A stretch of 64,000 bases of DNA from Spirosoma rigui. GTDB taxonomy: Bacteria > Bacteroidota > Bacteroidia > Cytophagales > Spirosomataceae. Position 1 is the stretch's first letter. Each line of letters opens with the position of its first letter. The translations under genes were made by a program, and so were the position numbers. Under the pieces are notes generated by a model. It did no database searches. It was not told the origin of the DNA and was given only the letters and a program-made list of their open reading frames with translations. The stretch is from NCBI RefSeq assembly GCF_002067135.1, contig NZ_CP020105.1, positions 496,001 through 560,000 of the forward strand, written 5' to 3'. Positions 35,726 through 45,179 of the stretch are shown here, in pieces.

Positions 35726-37333
35726 TTATTTTCCTTTCGTAGCGGTACCTGACTCCATGGCCAGTGCCATTTTCACCGCATCGTACAGATTAACAACACC
35801 CCCCGTTTTTGACAGGGCCGAGAAAGCCACCGTATCTGATGACTCGGGCCGACGTACCTTAGTCTGATAGGGCGTTGCCGACTGCATAATGATCCGCTTG
35901 ATATCGGCATAGGTCAACTTGGGAAAGTATGATTTCAGCACGGCTGCGACCCCAGCCACAACCGGCGAAGCCATACTCGTTCCGCTGTTACTTTCGTACT
36001 TACTGTCGGGTACGGTCGAGTAGATATCTTTACCGGGGGCAAACACATCGACGGTTGACTTCCCGTAGTTCGAAAAGCTGGCAATCAGCTCGCTGTCGTT
36101 CGTTTCGGCGCTGGCTCCCACGGTGATCACGTTTGGAATTTCCTTTCCGTCGATGAAACGTGGGGATGGGTAATTGGCCGCCGTATCGATGTCTTTACCG
36201 TCATTCCCTGCGGCATGTACCATCAGTACGCCTTTCGATAACGCATATCGTTCGGCTTCTTCCACGGCTTCGCGCTGGGGCGAGTAGTCTTTACCGAAGC
36301 TCATGTTGATGATCTGCGCTCCGTTGTCGACAGCGTAGCGAATGGCGTTGGCTACGTCTTTGTCGCGCTCGTCGCCGTCTGGCACGGCCCGCACACCCAT
36401 AATCTGTACGGCATCGGAAATACCCATGACACCCAGGTTGTTCGTTCGGTCGGCCCCGATGATACCCGCTACGTGGGTACCGTGATCGGCCCGGGGGCCC
36501 ATGATGTCAGCGTTACCGTAATCGCGCTGCTTCAGATCATTGGGATTATCACCAACGATGTCGCGGCTATTGAAATCCGGATTGTAGTTATACTCGGCGC
36601 GAGCTTTCAGCTGCTCATTGGCTTTTTCCAGTTCACCCAGCACCACGTCGGTATCGGCCGCGCCCTGTTGGCGCAGTAACCGCAACAGACCGGAAGCGGG
36701 GCGCTTCAGAGCTGCATCCCGGAGCGTGTCGGCAGCCTGGCGGAGCGTATTGGTATCGAGTTTCGTGACGTTGAGCGCCTGTTTCAGACCACTCACCGCT
36801 TCTTTATACTGCGCGTAGAACTGGCTGATGCCCTGATACTGCGCTTTGTACTGAGCCTGATTTTTCTCTACCTCAGCTTTTATTTTCGCGTAGAGATCAA
36901 ACTCCTTCTGCTCGGCTGGCTTCAGCGACGCCCGGCTTTTTCCTTCGTACTTCGGCTTTAGCTGGACATAAAGCCGGGTTACTTCAGCGGTTTCGTAGCT
37001 CACATTGCGGCCGTCTTTGCCGCCAATGAAATTCCAGCCATGAACATCGTCTACATACCCGTTTTTATCGTCGTCCTTACCGTTGCCCGCTACTTCTTTC
37101 GTGTTGGTCCAGAGTACCCGGCGCAGGTCTTCGTGATTTACATCAATGCCACCATCAATGACCGCTACGACAACGGGGGTTGGTTTCCGGTTTTTCAGCA
37201 ACTCCCGGTAGGTCCGGTCAACGCTGATCCCGGCGGTACTGTCGGTCTTGTCGCGCAGGAACCATTGCGTTTGCTGCGCCGAAGCTGCTACAGAGAGCAG
37301 ACAAATCGACGCGCTTATAATGATTTTCTTCAT
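35726..37333 (-). CDS. S8 serine protease with long coiled-coil insertion
   Basis: A 535-residue exported protease (signal IIISASICLLSVAASAQ). Triad: Asp60 in VVVAVIDGGIDVNHED, His284 in RADHGTHVAGIIG, Ser453 in GTSMASPVVAGV, oxyanion Asn377 in HAAGNDGK. Normally Asp and His are ~30-40 residues apart; here 224 residues intervene. The insert (~110-250) is helical and charged (KSRASLKPAEQKEFDLYAKI, KANEQLKARAEYNYNPDFNS), probably a coiled-coil arm. There is no T9SS tail, so it is likely periplasmic or released by another route. It is convergent with the two T9SS proteases but less related to them than they are to each other. Confidence 0.93.
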   Translation of the reverse strand: MKKIIISASICLLSVAASAQQTQWFLRDKTDSTAGISVDRTYRELLKNRKPTPVVVAVIDGGIDVNHEDLRRVLWTNTKEVAGNGKDDDKNGYVDDVHGWNFIGGKDGRNVSYETAEVTRLYVQLKPKYEGKSRASLKPAEQKEFDLYAKIKAEVEKNQAQYKAQYQGISQFYAQYKEAVSGLKQALNVTKLDTNTLRQAADTLRDAALKRPASGLLRLLRQQGAADTDVVLGELEKANEQLKARAEYNYNPDFNSRDIVGDNPNDLKQRDYGNADIMGPRADHGTHVAGIIGADRTNNLGVMGISDAVQIMGVRAVPDGDERDKDVANAIRYAVDNGAQIINMSFGKDYSPQREAVEEAERYALSKGVLMVHAAGNDGKDIDTAANYPSPRFIDGKEIPNVITVGASAETNDSELIASFSNYGKSTVDVFAPGKDIYSTVPDSKYESNSGTSMASPVVAGVAAVLKSYFPKLTYADIKRIIMQSATPYQTKVRRPESSDTVAFSALSKTGGVVNLYDAVKMALAMESGTATKGK

Positions 37334-37420
37334 GTATTGAGAACGTATTAGCTTACCAAATTACGAAAAAACGCCCGGACAATTCCCTTAAAATTTGTTA
37401 AATGGTCCGGACGTAAGCCG

Positions 37421-38557
37421 TCAGGGCTTGGTGTGGGCACTGGTTCGGTAATGTTCTCGCAGTAGATCTTCGCCAAAATCGTTCGTCAAATCACGCACAA
37501 CCGTGTGAATGTGATTGGCATTACTCTGGGTGTTGTCATACTCGATCAAAATCGTTGGGCCATGAATGCGGTAATACCAGCCCTTGCCATCACCCAGTTT
37601 AGGGGTCAGGTCGCCCGCCCAGGCAAACCGCAGGTTCTCCATATCACTTTTCTTCAGCTTATCCAGTTGCTGACTGGCGAGTGTTACGTGGTAGTTGGTC
37701 AGGTAGGTCTGGAGCAGCTCCATAAACAGCGCCCGCTGGGCCGTTGTCATGTCGGCCATGCGAAGCCCGTCCATTTTCTCCATCGACACCGTCCGGACGT
37801 TGGTTGTGAGAATATCCGGATAAGCCACCGGTGCGACGATAACCTGTTTCATCTGCTCCGGAGTCAATGTTTTCAGCAGTGCAAACGCCCGTTCCGTTTC
37901 CTGTTTGAGAATTTGCCGGCCGTATTGTGGCAAACTTACCAGACGTGGGTCGGTCATGCGCGTATCGGCCATGCCAGGTTCGTTCTGTAGGAAGCCGGGA
38001 TTGCTGCCGAAAAAGGTGGGTGTCTGGGCCAGTACCCTACCCTGCCCGCCCGGACCCGCCGTTGACACGAACTGCAGGGACAGGTGGTGCCCATCGAACC
38101 GCCAGCTCCAGGGCTTGTCCTCGTCCGGGTTGCCGAAAAACGTCAGATAATAGTTATCCGGATCACGGTACGTATCGTTTGGCGGTCGATTCTCAACCAC
38201 CCGCAGGACGTTTTCCATGTCCATAATGGAGGCCGCTTTATCGTAACCCTGCGCGCTAAGGCCCGTTTTGAGCAGCGTCAGTATGGCTTTCCGCTGGTCG
38301 GGCGTCATCTGTTTCAGGGGTAATCCTTTGCGTTCATGCGGGGTATAGTACCAGATGAACCGTTCCGGATCGTCCAGATTGTAGGTAGCCTGTTTGCGTT
38401 GGTCGGGCGACAGCGTCGCGACAAACGCCCGCGCTACATCGTTCATTTCATTTTTTATGCGCTGGTTAGCAGCAGACGGTTTGGGGCGGGGCGTTTTCGT
38501 AACGCTCTGCGCAAACACGGGCCCAATGAGCAACCAACAAAACAGGATACGTATCAT
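37421..38557 (-). CDS. Secreted DUF3500 family protein
   Basis: A 378-residue exported protein (signal IRILFCWLLIGPVFAQ). The sequence matches the DUF3500 pattern: an N-terminal helical part, SPDQRKQATYNLDDPERFIW (~50), YTPHERKGLPLKQMTPDQRK (~70), then YYLTFFGNPDEDKPWSWRFD (~135) and GHHLSLQFV, and near the end a C-terminal WYYRIHGPTILIEYDNTQSN followed by NHIHTVVRD. His-rich motifs (GHHLSL, NHIH) suggest metal binding but no reaction is known. It is followed by 87 bp and then the S8 gene on the same strand. Confidence 0.85.
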   Translation of the reverse strand: MIRILFCWLLIGPVFAQSVTKTPRPKPSAANQRIKNEMNDVARAFVATLSPDQRKQATYNLDDPERFIWYYTPHERKGLPLKQMTPDQRKAILTLLKTGLSAQGYDKAASIMDMENVLRVVENRPPNDTYRDPDNYYLTFFGNPDEDKPWSWRFDGHHLSLQFVSTAGPGGQGRVLAQTPTFFGSNPGFLQNEPGMADTRMTDPRLVSLPQYGRQILKQETERAFALLKTLTPEQMKQVIVAPVAYPDILTTNVRTVSMEKMDGLRMADMTTAQRALFMELLQTYLTNYHVTLASQQLDKLKKSDMENLRFAWAGDLTPKLGDGKGWYYRIHGPTILIEYDNTQSNANHIHTVVRDLTNDFGEDLLREHYRTSAHTKP

Positions 38558-38767
38558 AGCGACTGTGTGTATGTTCTCCCGGAGAAAGCCTCGTATTCAG
38601 GGGATTTACTGAATAAGGCAGCAATGCCTTTTCAAAGGCCCTCTGCGCCCTTGACGGGGCATTTTCGTTACCGATTAGTCAAATCTGGTGGGTGGTATAC
38701 TGAATTTTAGCTAACAACCCTACCCGTTCCGTAGTTGTACCAGTGAATCCACTGTCACGATACGATC

Positions 38768-39877
38768 ATGTCTACCCGGCCACCGAACAACAGTACTGGT
38801 CCGTTCGATCATCTGGCGATGCGTTATCTTCGCCAGGCGCTCGACACGTCGCACCCAACCGATGAGCCGTATGTGCTGAATGCCCTCGAATGCCGTATCA
38901 TTCGCCGTACTAAAGTGCTTACTCTCACCCTGGCGGCCCTGTTGGGCGTTCTGGGCGTTTTGCTGTTGTATCTTCCCCAGTATTACTGGCCCGACTTTTT
39001 TACTAATACGCCCATTCCACTTTTTGGGACCGTGTATCAGGTACCGCTGATTGCCGCCCTTTACGGCATTCTGCTGGTCTATCTGGAAGTGAGCCTGCTG
39101 GTAGCCATCAACCTGCAGGGTGTAAAATCAATCATGGAAGTGTGTCAGTTTCCGAAGGCCCACGATGCTCAGTACGAGCGTCATTTACAGGCCTTGGCCG
39201 ATGCAGCCCTTGAACGAACCAACCGGGGTATCCTGCGCTTCGGCATCGACCCATACCTGAATATGCCGCGCTGGGGACTGACCATTTTCTTTTTGCTGAA
39301 CATGGTGAAAGCGGCTCTCAGTAACCTGGCGCTCAAGTTTCTTCTGAAGCGTTTTCTGGGCCGTTTTGCGTTGCGGCAGGTAACCGATCTAGCTGGCATG
39401 CCCATCTACGCGGTCTGGAACGCGTGGGCATCGTGGCAGGTGCTGCACGAAGCACAGGTCCGGGTGATGGCTCCTACAACCATACGGGAATTCGTGAATG
39501 AACTGCACGACGAGTGGGGCAAGAGTGAAGAGTTTCGGCCACTTATCCTGGAGGCATTGCAATACGTAGCTATTTTGAAACGCCAGTACAATTATGCCCA
39601 CTTTCTGTTGACTGAAACCCTCGTTGACCGATTTGAGTTACAAACCGACGCTACCCTGACCGGACATTTTGCCGAACGTGTTGTGCAAGCCCCGCCCCAG
39701 ATACGTCGAAGCCTGGAGCGCCTTATCGTTTTTGGCGTTCTGGTCGATGGCAAACTATCCTGGCTCGAAAAGAGACGACTGCGCCAGTTGCGCCGGAAAG
39801 GTTTTCTGACTTATTCGGCCGAGTCGATTGAGCAAATTGGTGAAGACTACAACCAGGGACGTGGTCTTTGGGTATAA
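38768..39877 (+). CDS. Membrane protein, LBF_2804-like, unknown function
   Basis: A 369-residue protein with two strong N-terminal membrane segments (LTLTLAALLGVLGVLLLYLP, ~50-70; IAALYGILLVYLEVSLLVAI, ~95-118) and a third hydrophobic region around GLTIFFLLNMVKAALSNLAL (~178-198). The C-terminal part (~235-369) is soluble and helical, with LERLIVFGVLVDGKLSWLEK (~318) like an EF-hand/TerB-type helix pair (DGKLSWLEKRRLRQL). I recall a family named after Leptospira LBF_2804 with such a layout, but the match is by memory of pattern. No role is known. It is convergent with the next gene, 5 bp apart. Confidence 0.65.
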   Translation: MSTRPPNNSTGPFDHLAMRYLRQALDTSHPTDEPYVLNALECRIIRRTKVLTLTLAALLGVLGVLLLYLPQYYWPDFFTNTPIPLFGTVYQVPLIAALYGILLVYLEVSLLVAINLQGVKSIMEVCQFPKAHDAQYERHLQALADAALERTNRGILRFGIDPYLNMPRWGLTIFFLLNMVKAALSNLALKFLLKRFLGRFALRQVTDLAGMPIYAVWNAWASWQVLHEAQVRVMAPTTIREFVNELHDEWGKSEEFRPLILEALQYVAILKRQYNYAHFLLTETLVDRFELQTDATLTGHFAERVVQAPPQIRRSLERLIVFGVLVDGKLSWLEKRRLRQLRRKGFLTYSAESIEQIGEDYNQGRGLWV

Positions 39878-39882
39878 TAGGA

Positions 39883-40704
39883 TTAGCGAGTTGTCTTGAC
39901 GGGAAAGTACCGGGCCATGGCCAGCATGAATACGGCCATCAGCATCAGGGCTACTGCAACAGCTACTTGTAGCCACCAGCCACCGGGAAATGCCTGTAGG
40001 GCCTTGATTAGATCGTCCATGTTCTTGACCCATTTAGGGTTTTCGTTCCACGCACCTTTTATCAGGTACCAGCCTGTACTGGCCAGAATGCTCCCTACAG
40101 CAATGAAGCCTATGAAGCAGCAAATACGCAGGAAGCCCTTCCAGAATGGGTGAACACCGTCGAGCTGGAGGCTCTTGTAGACGTTCCCGGTTACGCCTTT
40201 GAACAGTTGAAGTCCAGCCCATACGATAAGGATGGAGCCGACAATTATGATCAACCAGCTGCCTCCCTCAATCTGCAGCAGTTTAGCGACCCAGATCTGT
40301 TTCTGGTTTCCCGGTCCGCTGCTCTTACCGAAAAGTAGCTTAATGGCGGTATAGCCCAGACTTCCGTAGGTTATAGCGCTCAACAAATAATTCAGCCGGT
40401 AGAGCCACCCCCCTGTACCGGTTCCCTTTTCGTAAGGATCATACCGGATCTCGGCCAGCCGCCATAGAGTATGCCCGGCCAGCGCCAGTGCGATCAGCGC
40501 AATGACCAGTTGGCCGAACGCATTGCTGGTCAGCTGCTCAAGTACCTCCTTACGCCCCGGGTCCGGCCCCCGCGATCCCATAGCCAGGTTGAAGGCAAAT
40601 AGACCCACTGCGCCGTAGAGTAATGCTTTTGCCAGGTAACTCCCCCTCGTTAACCACTCAATGCCCTGCTTCGACTTATCAGTCACCTTCTCTGTATCGA
40701 TCAT
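39883..40704 (-). CDS. DUF1206 family membrane protein
   Basis: A 273-residue inner membrane protein with six membrane segments in three repeated pairs, beginning at about residues 25, 63, 105, 150, 195 and 240. The repeats contain YLAKALLYGAVGLFAFNLAM, YRLNYLLSAITYGSLGYTAI and FLRICCFIGFIAVGSILAST, each like the DUF1206 repeat (G-hydrophobic-Y-x-A-x-G). An unknown function, found widely in bacteria. Its stop is 5 bp from the stop of the convergent gene at 38768. Confidence 0.87.
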   Translation of the reverse strand: MIDTEKVTDKSKQGIEWLTRGSYLAKALLYGAVGLFAFNLAMGSRGPDPGRKEVLEQLTSNAFGQLVIALIALALAGHTLWRLAEIRYDPYEKGTGTGGWLYRLNYLLSAITYGSLGYTAIKLLFGKSSGPGNQKQIWVAKLLQIEGGSWLIIIVGSILIVWAGLQLFKGVTGNVYKSLQLDGVHPFWKGFLRICCFIGFIAVGSILASTGWYLIKGAWNENPKWVKNMDDLIKALQAFPGGWWLQVAVAVALMLMAVFMLAMARYFPVKTTR

Positions 40705-40809
40705 TTACCGTTCGTGAGGCTGCTGGCCCCGCTGGTGACTTTATTACGCTCTTAGCAACGTATAGTCTAATCCGGTTGTTGGGCTTTCGGAGCTGAAAGC
40801 CAAAAAAAA

Positions 40810-40829
40810 GCCTGGTGCATGCACCAGGC
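40810..40829 (-). terminator. Intrinsic terminator of the PhyH-type gene
   Basis: A 20-bp perfect palindrome GCCTGGTGCATGCACCAGGC. On the minus strand it is followed by a run of eight Ts (plus-strand A-run at 40802-40809), and it lies after the gene ending at 40856. Confidence 0.85.
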
Positions 40830-40855
40830 CGTAGATATAGTAAGATCAAATGCGT

Positions 40856-41890
40856 TTACATATTCTTTCCTGCCGTGAAAATATCTTCCTGCTCCGGCAT
40901 GACTGGGTTAGCAAAGACATCGGCTCCGTTGATGGTGCGCCGTACGGGTTCAGCCTGCGGGCTCTGACGGTGGTGTTTGTACGCCTTGTCTGACGAATAG
41001 TGGCAAACGTACGATTTGCGGGTCAGCGTCTGGTTCCGAATCGCATCGCCCCCGTGGGCTAGAGCCGCATGCCACAGCAAGACATCACCTTTTTTGATGA
41101 GCAGCGTTTTCTTTTCCAGACCGGCATCCTGACAGGCTTTATCCAGGTAGTTTGCAAAATCTCCGGGGTGAAGTTTGGATTCACCGTTGTAGAAGATCCC
41201 GTTACCGAAGTTGAATTTATTGACGGTATGCGAACCCGGATAGTAGTATAACGGCCCCGAGTCGATATGAACATCTTCAAGGGCAATCCAGGCGGCAGCC
41301 AGGTGACTGGGAATCTCCGATACTACATACGCAAAATCCTGGTGAGTGGCCTGCTGGCTTCCGTATTTGAAAATAAGGCTCTGCATACCAACCACCCGGT
41401 CGCCGAACACAGCTTCTAGGAATGCAACGATGTTCTCGTGAAGCATGATCTTCTTGGCCATGACCGAGTTATCATGAAAGTCGAGAAACTTGATGAACGG
41501 CCCATTGAGCACTGCTTTCGGAACATCCTTGATGGCCATTACCGGGGTGGCAGAATACTCAGGCAGATCGATTCGAACGTTGATCTCGTGTTCTTTATGA
41601 TGATCAATCAGCTCTTCCACTTCACTCCACAACTGGTCCAGCCAGGAGGTAGCGATAGCCTGATCCAACACGACATAGCCATTCTGTTTCCAGAACTTCA
41701 TCTTTTCTGCCAGATCATACGGCAATGCTTTACCCCGTGCATAGCCTCTAACGAAGCCATCAATATCAGCACCATCTTTGTCGATCCAGGGCAGCGTGCT
41801 TTTGTCAAATTCGGTAACTACTTTGGTGGTGCCGTTGGGCATCAGCGTGCGTTTTGCAACGGCCTTTATTCTGGATAGGATGTCTGTCAT
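40856..41890 (-). CDS. Phytanoyl-CoA dioxygenase (PhyH) family protein
   Basis: A 344-residue Fe(II)/2-oxoglutarate oxygenase. The facial triad is visible as HQDFAYVVSEIP (His-x-Asp, ~178) and the distal His in LLWHAALAHGGDAIRN (~270), followed by the Arg-containing TLTRKSYVCHYS. LAAAWIALEDVHIDSGPLYY (~195) and YPGSHTVNKF are typical of the PhyH/EctD class. The substrate is unknown: members hydroxylate fatty acids, ectoine and various natural products. It lies downstream of gldE on the same strand, where gldD is found in several gliding Bacteroidota. Confidence 0.9.
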   Translation of the reverse strand: MTDILSRIKAVAKRTLMPNGTTKVVTEFDKSTLPWIDKDGADIDGFVRGYARGKALPYDLAEKMKFWKQNGYVVLDQAIATSWLDQLWSEVEELIDHHKEHEINVRIDLPEYSATPVMAIKDVPKAVLNGPFIKFLDFHDNSVMAKKIMLHENIVAFLEAVFGDRVVGMQSLIFKYGSQQATHQDFAYVVSEIPSHLAAAWIALEDVHIDSGPLYYYPGSHTVNKFNFGNGIFYNGESKLHPGDFANYLDKACQDAGLEKKTLLIKKGDVLLWHAALAHGGDAIRNQTLTRKSYVCHYSSDKAYKHHRQSPQAEPVRRTINGADVFANPVMPEQEDIFTAGKNM

Positions 41891-41975
41891 CTGAGGTTTT
41901 GATTTACACGAAGACTAAAATACAGCATTTCAAACGTATATCCATCCGACGATCGAACAGACCAATCACTATTTT

Positions 41976-43322
41976 TTATACGGTCGGTTCAGTCATTTTA
42001 ACCACCCTGACTTCGTTGATCCGCTTGTCGTCGGCCGACAAAACATGAAACATAAAGCCGGCATATGTTGTTTCGTCGCCAGCCTTGGGTAACCGGCTGA
42101 ACAGTTCCAGCAACAGCCCGCCCAGCGACTCACTATCGCCCTGCATGGTTTCGAACGTAGTAGCCTCTACGTTAAGTACTCTACATACATCGGTCAAAGG
42201 GATCTTGCCCTCAAAAACTACCGTCCGTTCATCCTCACGGCGGTAGCCATCCGGTGTTTCATCGTCGAACTCATCGTTGATGTCCCCAAAAATTTCCTCG
42301 ATTATATCCTCCAGTGTTACCAGACCGCGCGTTCCTCCGTATTCGTCGACCACGATGGCGATGTGAACCCGCCGTTTCTGAAAATCCTGCAGCAGATCGT
42401 CCACCTTCTTGTTCTCTGGAATAAAATAGGCCGGTCGAAGCAGGGTTTGCCAGTTGAACGTATCGGTTTCGTGAATATGTGGCAGCAAATCCTTGATGTA
42501 CAGAATGCCTTCTATCTGGTCAAGCGATTCGTGGTAGACCGGCACCCGGGAATAGCCCGAGGCATTGATCTGCTCCATTAACTCACTGAAGGTCAACTCA
42601 TCGGCAACGGCCGATATATCCATTCTGGTTCGCATGACCTGCCTTGCCAGCAGGTTACTGAAGTTGACAATACCTTTCAGGATTTCTTTCTCTTCGGTAG
42701 TCGCGTCGGTTCCCGTTAGTTCGACGGCCTGACTCAGTTCTTCGACGGAAAGTTTGTAGCCCCGCCGTTCGATCCGTTTATCAACCTGGTTACTCATGCT
42801 GACCAGCAGGGCCGAAAACGGCCGAAAAACGGCTAATCCAAGCTGGGCCAAGGGGGCCGTTCGACGCGCTACTATCAGGTTGTTCTGACTCGCGTATACC
42901 TTAGGCACAATTTCACCGAACAGAACGATTGTCAGTGTAACACCCAGAGTAACCCCGGATAAAACCCAACCAGATTCACGCGAGGCCACGGAAGACTCCC
43001 AGGTCAGGTACATGGCAATGACGACGACGGCAATGTTGAGCAGGTTATTGAATATGACCAGCGAAGCCAGCAACCGCTTGGGTCGGTCGAGCAACACGGA
43101 AATGCGCCGGTCTTCGAGTTGAACACTATCGCGGCACCGGGCGCGGTCATCGGGCGAGAGCGAGAAGAAAGCGGCCTCGGAAGCCGATACCAAGCCAGCT
43201 AACGCCAGCAGCAGCAGAATCAACGCCACATACGGGCCGTATAAATCAAAATAGGTGCCCCAGCTATCAATAGCCGGAGGCACCTGTCGAGGAAGCGGAT
43301 CACCAGGGTCCATGTACATCAA
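41976..43322 (-). CDS. gldE: Gliding motility-associated GldE (CNNM/CBS/CorC_HlyC protein)
   Basis: A 448-residue membrane protein. The DUF21/CNNM domain (residues ~30-205) has membrane segments (YVALILLLLALAGLVSASEA and others) and the FGEIVPKVYASQ motif. Two CBS domains follow (residues ~220-340; YSRVPVYHESLDQIEGILYI, HIAIVVDEYGGTRGLVTLED), then a CorC_HlyC domain (~360-445). The Bacteroidota order mutY-ssb-gldE identifies it. GldE is needed for full gliding and T9SS function in Flavobacterium; CNNM relatives handle Mg2+. It begins 31 bases after ssb and may share its transcript. Confidence 0.9.
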   Translation of the reverse strand: MMYMDPGDPLPRQVPPAIDSWGTYFDLYGPYVALILLLLALAGLVSASEAAFFSLSPDDRARCRDSVQLEDRRISVLLDRPKRLLASLVIFNNLLNIAVVVIAMYLTWESSVASRESGWVLSGVTLGVTLTIVLFGEIVPKVYASQNNLIVARRTAPLAQLGLAVFRPFSALLVSMSNQVDKRIERRGYKLSVEELSQAVELTGTDATTEEKEILKGIVNFSNLLARQVMRTRMDISAVADELTFSELMEQINASGYSRVPVYHESLDQIEGILYIKDLLPHIHETDTFNWQTLLRPAYFIPENKKVDDLLQDFQKRRVHIAIVVDEYGGTRGLVTLEDIIEEIFGDINDEFDDETPDGYRREDERTVVFEGKIPLTDVCRVLNVEATTFETMQGDSESLGGLLLELFSRLPKAGDETTYAGFMFHVLSADDKRINEVRVVKMTEPTV

Positions 43323-43352
43323 ATCTCGTTCAACAATTGAGCAGCGTGCAGA

Positions 43353-43877
43353 TTAGAACGGAAGATCGTCGTCTCCACTGTTGCTCTCAAACGGCACAGG
43401 CGCCGGCTGGCGTTGCGGCTGCGGGCGGGCCGGGGCGGCCTGCGGTTGTGGCGCAGCTTGCTGACGGGCCGGAGCCGGAGCAGCCTGCTGCGGAGCCTGC
43501 TGTTGGCGGGGGGCTTCGTAAGCCACATCGTCCTGACCACTACCAGCCGGGCCACCCAGTAACTGCATGGTATTAGCCCGAACCCGCAGTGAAGTACGCT
43601 CTTTACCTTCTTTATCCGTCCACACTTCGGTCCGTAAACGCCCCTCAATGTACACAGGATTACCTTTTTTCAAATATTTTTCGGCCACTTTAGCCTGTTC
43701 GTTCCACAGTTCGACGCGAAACCATTCGGTCTGTTCTACTTTCTCACCGTTTCGGTTCGTATATTTTTCGGTTGTCGCTACGTTGAACTGAGCAACCACA
43801 GCGCCACCGTCCAGGTAACGCACTTCAGGATCGGCACCTAAGTTGCCGATTATTGTCATTTTATTGAGGCTTGCCAT
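43353..43877 (-). CDS. ssb: Single-stranded DNA-binding protein
   Basis: A 174-residue SSB with an OB fold (residues ~4-105: MTIIGNLGADPEVRYLDGGA, TEWFRVELWNEQAKVAEKYL, YIEGRLRTEVW), a long Gln/Ala/Pro-rich flexible linker (~115-160), and the acidic tip DDDLPF that binds partner repair and replication proteins. It lies between mutY (upstream, 72 bp) and gldE (downstream). Coverage of ssDNA in replication, repair and recombination. Confidence 0.96.
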   Translation of the reverse strand: MASLNKMTIIGNLGADPEVRYLDGGAVVAQFNVATTEKYTNRNGEKVEQTEWFRVELWNEQAKVAEKYLKKGNPVYIEGRLRTEVWTDKEGKERTSLRVRANTMQLLGGPAGSGQDDVAYEAPRQQQAPQQAAPAPARQQAAPQPQAAPARPQPQRQPAPVPFESNSGDDDLPF

Positions 43878-43949
43878 ACTACGTTTTGAGTTACGTTTGA
43901 ATAAAATCGGGGGGCTTAAGAAGAATTAAAGATACTGAAATAAACCAAC

Positions 43950-45038
43950 TTATCCAAACCCCTTTTCCAAATAGTTAGTGACCAATACTGGCTTGGGTAG
44001 CTGCTCCGCCTGCTCCATCGAGTACCACTGCAAACCTGCCGGTAACTGTCCGATTAGCGCGTCAGGAACGCTTATTTCGTAGAATACGGCCCGGATCCGC
44101 TGGTGGGAAAGCAACTGGATCGTCTCAATGGGCTCTTTCATCAGTTGGCCCTGCCGGACCAGTTCCCCCGCCGACCCCGTCAATGTCAGATCCCGGATCG
44201 AACCCGGTGGCTCGTCGGTTTCGGCGAGGCAAAAATCGTACAGATTTTGCCATACATCCCGACCGGTTCGCTCCCGGAGTGCAACCCTGTCGTTGTTTCT
44301 GAAGACCAGGTAATTAAAAAAACGATCCCGCACAGGCGCTTTCTTTGCTTTCACCGGAAGTCGATTTTGCCGACCAGTCAAATAGGCAATACAGGTCTGT
44401 TGCAGGGGACACAGCAGACAGTCGGGCGCGACGGGTGTACACTGGATGGCCCCAAATTCCATAATGGCCTGGTTGTAGGTAGCCGGGTCCCCGGCCGACT
44501 CGATCAGACGGACCGCCAGGGCCGCAAACGTTTTCTTTGCCGTCGTGGTGGTGATGTCTTCGTCTATACCAAATACCCGTGCCAGAACGCGGTATACATT
44601 GCCGTCCACCACGGGCACACGCTCGCCGAAGGCGAAGGAGGCAATAGCAGCCGCCGTGTAGACACCTATCCCCTTCATTTTCAGCAATTCACGAAAACTA
44701 TCAGGAAACTTTCCGTCCAGCTCATTGGTTACGTAGCGGGCTGTCTGGTGCAAATTCCGGGCGCGGGAGTAATACCCCAGTCCCTGCCAGAGCCGGAGTA
44801 AATCGCGCTCGTCGGCGCGGGCCATATCGGCGACCGTAGGATAGGTATCCACGAAGCGCTCGTAGTAGGGTTTTCCCTGTGCCACGCGGGTTTGCTGGAG
44901 GATTATTTCCGACAGCCAAATGCGGTAAGGATCGCGGGTATGACGCCACGGAAGGTTGCGTTTATGGTGCTCGTACCACCGCTCAAGGGTCGGTGCAAAC
45001 GTCGCTTCGGTCGCGTTAAAGCCTGATTGCCAATTCAA
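43950..45038 (-). CDS. mutY: A/G-specific adenine glycosylase
   Basis: A 362-residue repair enzyme that removes adenine mispaired with 8-oxoguanine or G. The catalytic Glu44 is in SEIILQQTRVAQG, the HhH motif is MKGIGVYTAAAIASFAFGER with the catalytic Asp in VPVVDGNVYRVLAR (~143), and the iron-sulfur cluster loop is CTPVAPDCLLCPLQQTC (C-x6-C-x2-C-x5-C). A NUDIX-like C-terminal domain (~230-350) follows for 8-oxoG recognition. Usually the HhH starts LPGVG; here it is MKGIG. It is divergent from the HU gene. Confidence 0.95.
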   Translation of the reverse strand: MNWQSGFNATEATFAPTLERWYEHHKRNLPWRHTRDPYRIWLSEIILQQTRVAQGKPYYERFVDTYPTVADMARADERDLLRLWQGLGYYSRARNLHQTARYVTNELDGKFPDSFRELLKMKGIGVYTAAAIASFAFGERVPVVDGNVYRVLARVFGIDEDITTTTAKKTFAALAVRLIESAGDPATYNQAIMEFGAIQCTPVAPDCLLCPLQQTCIAYLTGRQNRLPVKAKKAPVRDRFFNYLVFRNNDRVALRERTGRDVWQNLYDFCLAETDEPPGSIRDLTLTGSAGELVRQGQLMKEPIETIQLLSHQRIRAVFYEISVPDALIGQLPAGLQWYSMEQAEQLPKPVLVTNYLEKGFG

Positions 45039-45110
45039 AATAAAAACAAAAAAAACGCCGTTAGTAGTAAAATGGGCTAAGTGGAGTTTTTATAGTTTAG
45101 CAGAAACCCC

Positions 45111-45118
45111 TACCTTTG
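45111..45118 (+). promoter_or_regulatory. -7 element (TACCTTTG) of the HU gene
   Basis: TACCTTTG fits TAnnTTTG and lies ~60 bases before the GTG of the HU gene at 45180. T-rich sequence 20-25 bp upstream could be a weak -33 box. Confidence 0.5.
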
Positions 45119-45179
45119 TGCTCCCATTTTTGACACCCGAATTTTCAACAACACAGTAAACGTTAAAGTTTAAGAAGTC

